Counted from the first letter of the stretch, positions 1 through 5,204 are shown. The stretch is DNA of 5,204 bases from Candidatus Falkowiibacteriota bacterium (GCA_030636285.1 DAOVXE010000064.1:1-5204); one strand, 5' to 3'. The notes: a model not told the origin generated them from the sequence alone. Numbers and translations are program-made.

Positions 1-1469
1 ACAGGGATAATGTTTTTACTCAGAACAGTGCTTTTGTCAAAAATTTGGTCAGGGAAATTAATGTAGATAAAAATACTTTCCAGACCCGTCTGGTTTCCTG
101 GAGGGCGGCGATAAAAGATTTTCCCAACCATCCGATCCTGGGGACCGGACACGGTAATTACGCGATCACTTTTGACAGGCATTTTAGCCCGACCTTTTAT
201 GATCATGCCCGCGGCGAAACTTATTTTGACCGGGCGCATAATAATGTTATTGACATTGCGTCAACCACCGGATCGCTTGGTTTGCTTGCGTATATGTCTA
301 TTCTGATAGCTTTGGTTTATTATCTGATAAAAGGCTATCGCGAAAAGAAAATTAACGTGAATGAGTTTGTCGTCATCTCGGCGCTAATGACCGCATATTT
401 TGTGCAGAATTTGGCAGTGTTTGATTCTTTTGTTACTTATATGGCCTTAATGATAACTCTTGGTTATGTTTACTGGCTTTATGAAGTTGAAAATGAAGAA
501 TTTGAGCGCCCGGGCGATGAGCCTTTAAATAATAAAGAAATTTACGCGCTTGTCGGAGCCGGCTTGGTACTGCTCACTATTCTCTATCAATATAATGTTA
601 AGCCGCTTAAAATGCTGATCGCCACGATTGACGGGCAGCGGGCCTGGGCAAGCGGTCAAGTGGCCTTGACATTTGAAGAGTATGAGCGGGCGCTTGGCTA
701 TAATACCGTTTTGGACCGGGACAGCCGCACCAGCATGAATCGTTTGCTTGCCAGCGGGCTCGGCCCGTTAAGCAAGGTAAGCGCGGAAGAGGCGAAAAAA
801 ATATTGGATTTTAATATTGAGCAAGCAAAAATAAATGTTGACTATAATCCGGGAGACAGCCTGAACCAAATGCTGCTGGCCCAGCTGTATAACTCCGTTG
901 CCGCCCACTATCGCGGCGACCAGGATAAATTCTTTTTTTATTCAGATCAAGCTTTGGACGCGATTAACGCGTCTATTGCCGCCACTCCTGGCCGGACTCC
1001 GGTTTATTTTCAAAAGGCCCAGATACAAATAACCCGCGATGACAAAGATGGAGCAATCGCCACTCTTAAGGAGGCGGCAGAATTAAATACGAATTATGAA
1101 CCGGCCTTTTGCCATCTGGGGAAAACTCTTCATTACTTTAAACAAACAGAAGAAGCCTTTGAATATATTGATAAATGTTTAACAATCAGAGACGGCCGTG
1201 GCGCCAAAGAGCTGGCGCCCAGCGGTTTTGCCAAAATTATAGCCAATCATTATATTGAACAAAAAGACTGGCAAAAAGTAATTTATATTTACGAGGCTTT
1301 AACCGGGCGGCTGGAAAAGAATAACGTAGAGAATTGGATCAATCTGGCTAAATTATACGCGCAAGACGGCCGTATAGACGAGGCTCGCGCGGCCGCGGAA
1401 AAAGTAATTGAGCTGGACCCGGGCAACGCCGGCTACGCGCAGGAGTTTATTAATTCGTTGGGAAAGTAA
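1..1469 (+). CDS. O-antigen ligase/polymerase-like (Wzy_C) membrane protein with C-terminal TPR domain, 5' partial
   Basis: Likely transfers or polymerises undecaprenyl-linked glycan at the outer face of the cytoplasmic membrane (Wzy/WaaL-type, PF04932-like). The frame is open from base 3, so the gene begins upstream and the in-frame TTG at 45 is not a real start; 488 codons are visible. Numbering from base 3, the Wzy_C core shows R29 and W33 followed by HPILGTGHGNY (43-53) and AHNN (78-81), the usual 'hPllGtG...HN' pattern. Hydrophobic helices follow at about 86-109, 119-139, 141-160 and 179-198. The rest, about 220-475, is soluble and helical with at least five TPR-like helix pairs (about 285-331, 332-365, 366-397, 405-440, 442-475). 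The last is canonical, with NLAKLY, then DEARAAAEKVIELDPGN. The N-terminal membrane helices are missing because of the window edge. Ligase, polymerase and protein O-oligosaccharyltransferase cannot be told apart from this part. It ends with TAA just before a terminator. Confidence 0.85.
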   Translation, partial: RDNVFTQNSAFVKNLVREINVDKNTFQTRLVSWRAAIKDFPNHPILGTGHGNYAITFDRHFSPTFYDHARGETYFDRAHNNVIDIASTTGSLGLLAYMSILIALVYYLIKGYREKKINVNEFVVISALMTAYFVQNLAVFDSFVTYMALMITLGYVYWLYEVENEEFERPGDEPLNNKEIYALVGAGLVLLTILYQYNVKPLKMLIATIDGQRAWASGQVALTFEEYERALGYNTVLDRDSRTSMNRLLASGLGPLSKVSAEEAKKILDFNIEQAKINVDYNPGDSLNQMLLAQLYNSVAAHYRGDQDKFFFYSDQALDAINASIAATPGRTPVYFQKAQIQITRDDKDGAIATLKEAAELNTNYEPAFCHLGKTLHYFKQTEEAFEYIDKCLTIRDGRGAKELAPSGFAKIIANHYIEQKDWQKVIYIYEALTGRLEKNNVENWINLAKLYAQDGRIDEARAAAEKVIELDPGNAGYAQEFINSLGK

Positions 1470-1471
1470 TT

Positions 1472-1498
1472 CATAACGCATAACTCGCAACTCATAAC
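1472..1498. repeat. Low-complexity CATAAC repeat
   Basis: Three copies of CATAAC (1472-1477, 1479-1484, 1493-1498) with a related CTCGCAACT stretch between the last two. The repeat lies directly between the stop codon of the Wzy-like gene and the terminator stem. It codes for nothing recognisable. Similar short degenerate repeats are, from memory, common in intergenic gaps of Patescibacteria genomes; that link is not testable here. Confidence 0.55.
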
Positions 1499-1531
1499 AA
1501 AAAAACGTTCCAAGCACTTGGGACGTTTTTT
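1499..1531. terminator. Bidirectional intrinsic terminator between convergent genes
   Basis: A long stem pairs AAAAAACGTTCCAA (1500-1513) with TTGGGACGTTTTTT (1518-1531) around a GCAC loop. All 14 positions pair, one as a G-U wobble. The stem is followed by T's on the plus strand (1526-1531), and the A run at 1499-1505 gives a U tract when read on the minus strand. It therefore can end transcription of the Wzy-like gene from the left and of the glycosyltransferase gene from the right, whose stop codon is about 34 nt away. Its place in a tail-to-tail gap of 95 nt fits this role. Confidence 0.88.
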
Positions 1532-1561
1532 CTGTTATCTGCTTTCTGTTTTCTGTTATCT
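1531..1561. repeat. Low-complexity TCTGTTATCT repeat
   Basis: Two identical copies of TCTGTTATCT (1531-1540 and 1552-1561) flank a partial copy, TTTCTGTT (1543-1550). The run sits between the terminator stem and the stop codon of the minus-strand glycosyltransferase gene, mirroring the CATAAC repeat on the other side of the terminator. Read on the minus strand it contains AGATAACAGA, which shares only the ATAAC core with the left-hand repeat. Confidence 0.5.
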
Positions 1562-1564
1562 AAA

Positions 1565-2731
1565 TCATTTATACAACTCCAAATATTTATTCACGCTTTT
1601 ACTAAGCAGGAAATTTTTCGCTTGTTCTTTATTCTGTTTTGAGAGATACTCGCGGTTCATTTTATGCTGGGCCAGGTTTTTGAATTTTGTTAAAAAGTCG
1701 TCTTCATCGTTCAGCTTGTACATTTGGCTACTTGAGTTATTCAGGATTTCCGTGTTGCCTCCAACCTCGGTAACCAGCATAGGCAGACCGGCAAATAGAG
1801 ATTCAATCAGGGTAAGGGGCAGGCCTTCGTAGCGGGAGGGGAGAATAAAAAGGTCAAAAGCCGGTAAATATCTGGCAGAATTTATAATATTACCAGTGAG
1901 GAAAATTGATTTTTTCAGCTTTCTGGTTTTTATCATTTCTTCCAGTTTGGCGCGGTCTTCACCTTCACCGATTATTATTAATTTAGCGTTGGGGATAACG
2001 CGCAGAATTTTCGGAAAAATATTAATTAAAAAATCATAATTTTTTTGATAACTAAGCCGTCCGACCGAGCCGATAGCGAAAGAGTCAATCCAATTCAAAT
2101 GTAGTTTTGGATCAGCCGCGCTGGATAGCTGTCCCTGGGCTTCGTGATGAGAGAGCATGTTGATACTTGAGGGCTCAAGCCCATTGTATATTATATGGTT
2201 TTCCTGAGCGATGTTTAAACTTTTAGTCTGTTTTTGATTTTCCGCGCTGATAAAAATTAGTTTATCTACAAATTTCAGAAAGAATTTAAAATAAAAAAGA
2301 TAGAAAGCTTTAAGCCAATTGGCCTTTTTATAGTTTTCGTCCAAAAGAGACAGGCCGTGCACTGTAAAGATCGTCCGGGGTTTAGAGCGGGGTAAACATT
2401 TTTTGGCCGCGTAAGCGGCAATAAGAGCGTTGGAACTGTTAATATGGACAGTGGTGAAGTTATTTTTATTTAAAAACCGTTTAAATTCAAAAATAAAGCC
2501 AAGGCTGGTAAAGGGGTTGTGGGAACGCTTAAGGTTCCGAAAGCGGACATAGGAAACATTTAATTTACGCAGTTCATTGGCGAGAAAGTCGCCGGCCGGA
2601 CCAAATCCGACTGTTACCGGAATGTTGCGGCGTTTTAAATCCCCGGCCAGATCGCGTATAAACACCTGCACCCCGCCCATGTCGGCCCGGGTACAAAGGA
2701 GAAATATATTTTTTTTGCTTTTTTCCGCCAT
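1565..2731 (-). CDS. GT4-family (GT-B fold) glycosyltransferase
   Basis: Probably a cytoplasmic, membrane-associated retaining glycosyltransferase that adds a sugar from a nucleotide donor to a growing surface glycan. The 388 aa match a full-length GT4 enzyme. The N-terminal acceptor domain has GGVQVFIRDLA (19-29), VHINSSNA (95-102) and TVHG (123-126). An aromatic and basic helix at about 141-156 may touch the membrane. The C-terminal donor domain has IYNG (181-184), GSVGRLSYQKN (221-231), LIIIGEGEDR (251-260), FLTGN (277-281) and the hallmark EX7E motif EGLPLTLIE (E302, E310), then AGLPMLVTEVGGNTEIL. The ATG at 2731 gives a natural N-terminus (MAEKSKKNIFLLCTRADMGG); no Shine-Dalgarno precedes it. 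The gene is convergent with the Wzy-like gene and divergent from the sugar-nucleotide operon. Donor and acceptor sugars cannot be read from the sequence. Confidence 0.93.
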   Translation of the reverse strand: MAEKSKKNIFLLCTRADMGGVQVFIRDLAGDLKRRNIPVTVGFGPAGDFLANELRKLNVSYVRFRNLKRSHNPFTSLGFIFEFKRFLNKNNFTTVHINSSNALIAAYAAKKCLPRSKPRTIFTVHGLSLLDENYKKANWLKAFYLFYFKFFLKFVDKLIFISAENQKQTKSLNIAQENHIIYNGLEPSSINMLSHHEAQGQLSSAADPKLHLNWIDSFAIGSVGRLSYQKNYDFLINIFPKILRVIPNAKLIIIGEGEDRAKLEEMIKTRKLKKSIFLTGNIINSARYLPAFDLFILPSRYEGLPLTLIESLFAGLPMLVTEVGGNTEILNNSSSQMYKLNDEDDFLTKFKNLAQHKMNREYLSKQNKEQAKNFLLSKSVNKYLELYK

Positions 2732-2737
2732 ATATAC

Positions 2738-2767
2738 ATATTAGCGTATTAGCAGGGCTTTAGGCAA
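2738..2767 (-). promoter_or_regulatory. Possible promoter of the glycosyltransferase gene, leaderless
   Basis: On the minus strand TTGCCT (2767-2762) and TAATAT (2743-2738) are 18 nt apart, a plausible -35/-10 pair. The -10 box ends only six bases before the ATG at 2731, so transcription would begin at or next to the start codon and the mRNA would be leaderless. This fits the missing Shine-Dalgarno sequence. A second -10-like hexamer, TATACT (2772-2767), has no clear -35 partner. The GCTAAT repeat inside the spacer and -10 region makes chance matches more likely. Confidence 0.35.
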
Positions 2768-2781
2768 GTATAATTTTTTTA

Positions 2782-2816
2782 CCTCACCCTGACCCTCTCC
2801 TTCTTAAGGAGAGGGG
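2782..2816. repeat. REP-like GC-rich palindrome
   Basis: CCCTCTCCTT (2793-2802) and AAGGAGAGGG (2806-2815) form a perfect 10-bp stem around a CTT loop. It is preceded by CCTCACCCTGA, a purine/pyrimidine-skewed run unlike the AT-rich surroundings. No T tract follows on either strand, so it is a poor terminator. The 'CCTCACCC-GACCCTCTCC' form resembles a dispersed palindromic repeat seen in many bacterial genomes (from memory, not searched). It could be a REP-type or MITE-like remnant. Confidence 0.55.
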
Positions 2817-2866
2817 ACTATAAAAAATGTTTTTATTGTAGCCTCATTTATTTGAAGGCGCTGCTG

Positions 2867-2895
2867 TTGACTTTTTATGTTTATTATTAGATAAT
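2867..2895 (+). promoter_or_regulatory. Sigma70-type promoter of the sugar-nucleotide operon
   Basis: TTGACT (2867-2872) and GATAAT (2890-2895) each match five of six consensus positions and are separated by exactly 17 nt. The spacer is AT-rich. Transcription would start near 2902, giving a leader of about 60 nt before the ATG at 2963. It is the only strong plus-strand promoter in the gap and sits correctly for the three downstream genes. Confidence 0.7.
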
Positions 2896-2913
2896 AATAT
2901 TATTAATCTTATT

Positions 2914-2952
2914 ATAAACAAACTAAGTAATCAACTTAGTTTGTTTATTTTT
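2914..2952 (+). promoter_or_regulatory. Perfect 15-bp leader hairpin with U-run (attenuator or operator candidate)
   Basis: ATAAACAAACTAAGT (2914-2928) and ACTTAGTTTGTTTAT (2934-2948) are perfect inverted repeats around the loop AATCA. A T5 run (2948-2952) directly follows, so the RNA looks like a weak intrinsic terminator. It begins about 12 nt after the predicted transcription start and ends about 10 nt before the ATG at 2963. It may therefore attenuate the operon, protect the 5' end of the mRNA or, as DNA, act as a binding site for a dimeric regulator. As a plain terminator it would have no gene to end on the plus strand, because the upstream gene faces the other way. Confidence 0.6.
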
Positions 2953-2962
2953 GCAAAATCCC

Positions 2963-3844
2963 ATGTTAAAAAATAATTTAATTGGTTTTATCGGCCAAGG
3001 CTGGATCGGCAAGCATTATGCTGATGATTTTGAAAAGCGCGGACATAAAGTTATTCGTTACGCTTTGGAAGAACCGTATGTAAAGAATGGAGAAGAAATA
3101 AAAAAATGCGATATAGTATTTATAGCCGTACCAACACCATCAACACCGCAAGGATTTGACGACAGTATTGTGCGCCTGGCCATGAAAAGCGTGGGCCAAG
3201 GCAGTGTAGCTGTTATTAAGTCCACGCTTCTACCCGGAACAACCGAATCCATTCAGGCGGAAAATCCCGGTATAACAGTTGCGCATTCGCCCGAGTTTCT
3301 GCGCGAGGCAACGGCCGCGCATGACGCGGCTAATCCGGCCAGAAACATAATCGGCATTACGCAAATGAGCGATGAGCTGATTGCCAGGGCCAGGGCGGTA
3401 ATAGATGTTTTGCCCAAAGCGCCTTTTGAGCATATTTGCCACGCGCGGGAGGCCGAGCTTATTAAATATGGCGGAAATTGCTTGTTGGCGATCAAGGTTT
3501 TGTTTATGAATATGCTCCATGATCTGGTTGACCAAGAGGGCGGCGATTGGGAGCGGGTCAGCCAGGCAATGGCGGCCGACGAACGGCTTGGAAACAGCCA
3601 TTGGCAGCCGGTTCACTCTTCTTCCCCGGGCTTTAAACCGGGCCGCGGTTTTGGCGGACATTGCTTTATTAAGGATTTTGCCGCACTCAGGGAAATGTAT
3701 GAGAAAAAGATCAACGATGAGCAGGGTTTAAAAGTATTGGACGCGATCATGGATAAAAATATTAAATATTTGCTAAAAAGCGAAAAGGATCTGGATATTC
3801 TTAAAGGGGTGTATGGGGAAGATGTTGTAACACACAACACTTAA
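2963..3844 (+). CDS. Short UDP-glucose/GDP-mannose dehydrogenase family protein lacking the C-terminal domain
   Basis: Predicted NAD-dependent oxidation of a nucleotide sugar to its uronic acid, most likely UDP-Glc to UDP-GlcA given the UDP-glucuronate epimerase downstream. The 293 aa hold a Rossmann domain (GQGWIG 11-16, VPTP 56-59, KSTLLPGTT 86-94) and the central catalytic domain: SPEFLREA (109-116, E111), IKYGGN (167-172; K168, N172) and GRGFGGHCFIKD (227-238) with the thioester cysteine C234 and D238. Family members are usually about 390-450 aa; the whole C-terminal UDP-binding domain (PF03720-type) is absent, and only 18 nt separate the stop from the next gene, so it was not lost to a nearby frameshift. 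The segment between the second strand and VPTP is also short. ATG 2963 was chosen over the in-frame TTG at 2951, which lies in the hairpin's U-run. No Shine-Dalgarno is seen. Substrate remains uncertain. Confidence 0.88.
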   Translation: MLKNNLIGFIGQGWIGKHYADDFEKRGHKVIRYALEEPYVKNGEEIKKCDIVFIAVPTPSTPQGFDDSIVRLAMKSVGQGSVAVIKSTLLPGTTESIQAENPGITVAHSPEFLREATAAHDAANPARNIIGITQMSDELIARARAVIDVLPKAPFEHICHAREAELIKYGGNCLLAIKVLFMNMLHDLVDQEGGDWERVSQAMAADERLGNSHWQPVHSSSPGFKPGRGFGGHCFIKDFAALREMYEKKINDEQGLKVLDAIMDKNIKYLLKSEKDLDILKGVYGEDVVTHNT

Positions 3845-3862
3845 CAAATTAATTATTTTTTT

Positions 3863-4780
3863 ATGTCTAAAATTTTAGTAACCGGCGGGGCCGGATTTGT
3901 CGGCTCGCATTTAACGGATAAATTAATAGAAGAAGGCCATAGCGTAGTGGTGATAGACAATTTAATTAGCGGTAAAAAAGAATACATAAATCCTAAAGCG
4001 AAATTTTATAAGGATGATATTTGTTCGGATAAAATAGCGGAAATTTTTAACAAAGAAAATCCGGATTACGCGTTTCATTTGGCCGCGCAGATTGATATTG
4101 GAAAATCTATTGAGGATCCGCATTTTGACAACCAGGTAAACGCTTTAGGGAGTTTAAATATTTTTAAGGCCGCCGCCGAGGCCAAGGCGAAAAAAATTAT
4201 TTTTGTTTCCACCGGCGGGGCGCTGTATGGCGATTGCTTAACGCCAGCCGCTGAAGATACTTTAATTCAACCCGGGTCTCCTTACGCTATTCACAAATAT
4301 ACGGCCGAGAGATACCTGGAGATGATCAAAGATTTGTACGGTATTAAATACGCGATAGTCCGGCCGGCTAATATATACGGTCCGCGCCAGTATAAAGGCG
4401 GAGAATGCGGCGTGATTGGCATTTATATTAATAATCATCATTTTAATTTACCCAGCGTATTATATGGCGACGGAACAAAGACTCGTGATTATGTGCATGT
4501 TAATGATGTGGTTAAGGCGTTAATGGCAACGAAAAAGCCGGATATTACAGGCATTTTTAATATCAGCTCTTCCATAGAAACTAATAATTTGGAAATTATT
4601 AAAATAATTGAAAAAATCAGCGAAAGAGAATTTGATTTTAAGTTTGTCAATGACAAGCCTGGCGAAGTGCGGAGAAGCTGTTTAAATTTTAAGCGGGCTA
4701 AAGATAAGCTTGGCTGGGAGGGTGAGGTTGATTTGGAAACAGGAATAAATTCAGTTTTTAATTGGCTAAAAAATAACTAG
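3863..4780 (+). CDS. GalE-like NAD-dependent sugar-nucleotide 4-epimerase (extended SDR)
   Basis: Predicted cytoplasmic C4 epimerase of a UDP-hexose or UDP-N-acetylhexosamine. The 305 aa are a normal extended-SDR length. Visible motifs are TGGAGFVG (7-14, NAD-binding GxxGxxG), VIDNLISG (30-37, D32 for the adenine ribose), HLAAQ (72-76), VSTGGALYGD (115-124), catalytic YAIHK (Y141, K145), RPANIYGPRQ (167-176), GDGTKTRDYVHVNDV (202-216) and GEVRRSCLN (267-275). The STGGALYG form resembles bacterial and archaeal GalE-like enzymes rather than E. coli GalE; S116 or T117 is the likely proton-relay residue. The position matching the substrate-size gatekeeper of GalE appears to be S272, a small residue. 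Start ATG follows an A/T-only stretch with no Shine-Dalgarno, 18 nt after the dehydrogenase stop, so co-transcription is likely. A dehydratase or dTDP-sugar role is less likely. Confidence 0.88.
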   Translation: MSKILVTGGAGFVGSHLTDKLIEEGHSVVVIDNLISGKKEYINPKAKFYKDDICSDKIAEIFNKENPDYAFHLAAQIDIGKSIEDPHFDNQVNALGSLNIFKAAAEAKAKKIIFVSTGGALYGDCLTPAAEDTLIQPGSPYAIHKYTAERYLEMIKDLYGIKYAIVRPANIYGPRQYKGGECGVIGIYINNHHFNLPSVLYGDGTKTRDYVHVNDVVKALMATKKPDITGIFNISSSIETNNLEIIKIIEKISEREFDFKFVNDKPGEVRRSCLNFKRAKDKLGWEGEVDLETGINSVFNWLKNN

Positions 4781-4783
4781 GAT

Positions 4784-5204
4784 ATGAACATAAAAAATAA
4801 AAAAACAATATTACTAACCGGCGGGGCCGGGTTTATTGGTTTTTACACTGCGAAAAAATTATTAGAGCGCGGTGATAAGATCATTATCGTGGATAATTTT
4901 AATGATTATTATGACCCTGAATTAAAACGGGCGCGAGCCAAGATATTAACCGATAAGCATGATACTGTTGAATTTGAAGAAGTTGACATTGCTGATTATA
5001 AAGCTTTGGAAAATATATTTAAAAATGAAAAAATTGACAAGGTCTGCCATTTGGCGGCCCAGGCCGGAGTACGCTATTCATTAGAGCATCCTTTTGCCTA
5101 TGAGCGAACAAATATAACCGGTACGCTTAATCTACTTGAGCTTTGCCGGCATTACAGCGTTAAAGATTTTATTTACGCGTCTTCCAGTTCGGTTTACGGC
5201 AATA
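4784..5204 (+). CDS. UDP-glucuronate 4-epimerase-like SDR, 3' partial
   Basis: Predicted to interconvert UDP-GlcA and UDP-GalA in the cytoplasm. The first 140 codons are present and the frame is open at the window end; relatives are about 320-345 aa, so roughly 40% is seen. Motifs are TGGAGFIG (12-19), IIVDNFNDYYDPELKRAR (34-51, D37 for the adenine ribose), CHLAAQAGVRYSLEHPFAY (88-106), TNITGTLNLLE (109-119) and YASSSSVYGN (131-140). The 'DNFNDYYDP-LK-AR' and 'AQAGVRYSLE-P-AY' signatures are typical of the CapI/LpsL/GAE UDP-glucuronate epimerase branch rather than of GalE or RmlB. The YxxxK pair lies beyond the edge. The ATG is only 3 nt after the TAG of the previous gene, with AGGA overlapping that stop just 2 nt before the ATG, which suggests translational coupling. 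Pairing with a UDP-sugar dehydrogenase two genes upstream supports the role. Confidence 0.88.
   Translation, partial: MNIKNKKTILLTGGAGFIGFYTAKKLLERGDKIIIVDNFNDYYDPELKRARAKILTDKHDTVEFEEVDIADYKALENIFKNEKIDKVCHLAAQAGVRYSLEHPFAYERTNITGTLNLLELCRHYSVKDFIYASSSSVYGN

Noticed and set aside
45..47. TTG as the start codon of the Wzy-like gene
   Set aside because: The frame is open upstream to base 3 and the domain is already under way at this point, so the gene is cut by the window edge.
1200..1219. Inverted repeat GGCGCCA-N6-TGGCGCC
   Set aside because: It lies inside the TPR coding region in ordinary GC-rich codons, with no U tract or regulatory context.
1518..1832. Plus-strand ORF of 104 codons
   Set aside because: It overlaps the 3' end of the minus-strand glycosyltransferase and the terminator, and encodes a low-complexity C/F/L/S-rich peptide with no recognisable motif.
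2821..2835. TAAAAA-ATG-TTTTTA inverted repeat
   Set aside because: A short pure A/T stem is expected by chance in this AT-rich gap.
2951..2962. TTG start adding four residues to the dehydrogenase
   Set aside because: It lies in the U-run of the leader hairpin; the ATG at 2963 sits a normal seven residues before the Rossmann glycine motif.
3058..3840. Minus-strand ORFs (3058-3252, 3230-3661, 3253-3495, 3613-3840) and a plus-strand ORF at 3519-3731
   Set aside because: All are antisense or out-of-frame shadows of the dehydrogenase, whose motifs cover the same bases.
3823..3862. TGTTGT/ACAACA hairpin and downstream T7 run as a terminator
   Set aside because: The stem is only 6 bp and AT-rich, the T run is over 10 nt away and directly precedes the next ATG, and the genes look co-transcribed.
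3879..4830. Identical 16-bp sequence TAACCGGCGGGGCCGG at 3879-3894 and 4815-4830
   Set aside because: Both copies encode the conserved TGGAG NAD-binding motif of neighbouring SDR genes; shared ancestry and codon choice explain it better than a repeat element.

Overview
The window looks like part of a cell-surface polysaccharide locus from an uncultivated, small-genome bacterium. The best guess is a Patescibacteria/CPR (Parcubacteria-like) lineage. That guess is inference: it rests on short intergenic gaps, AT-rich lysine-heavy coding, starts with little or no Shine-Dalgarno sequence, a TPR-fused Wzy/O-antigen-ligase protein, and low-complexity 'CATAAC' and 'TCTGTTATCT' repeats around a terminator. 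No rRNA, tRNA, CRISPR array, transposase or phage gene is visible.

Layout. (1) Bases 1-1469 (+) hold the 3' part of an O-antigen ligase/polymerase-like membrane protein with a C-terminal TPR domain; the reading frame is open to the window edge. (2) Bases 1470-1564 are a short tail-to-tail gap with a bidirectional hairpin terminator flanked on both sides by low-complexity repeats. (3) Bases 1565-2731 (-) encode a complete GT4-type glycosyltransferase. (4) Bases 2732-2962 are a divergent intergenic region. It holds a possible leaderless promoter for the glycosyltransferase, a REP-like GC-rich palindrome, a strong sigma70-type promoter facing right, and a perfect 15-bp hairpin in the predicted leader. 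(5) Bases 2963-5204 (+) are a tight sugar-nucleotide operon: a shortened UDP-glucose/GDP-mannose dehydrogenase family protein, a GalE-like epimerase 18 nt later, and a UDP-glucuronate 4-epimerase-like gene 3 nt after that, which runs off the right edge.

How the genes fit together (inference from families). The dehydrogenase would make a UDP-uronic acid such as UDP-GlcA, and the last gene would epimerise UDP-GlcA to UDP-GalA. The middle epimerase would supply a C4-epimerised hexose or N-acetylhexosamine donor. The glycosyltransferase would use such donors to build a glycan, and the Wzy/WaaL-like membrane enzyme would polymerise or attach it.

No clearly new system is evident. The most unusual items are the dehydrogenase, which lacks the C-terminal UDP-binding domain and has a pared-down NAD domain, and the promoter-plus-perfect-hairpin leader in front of the operon.
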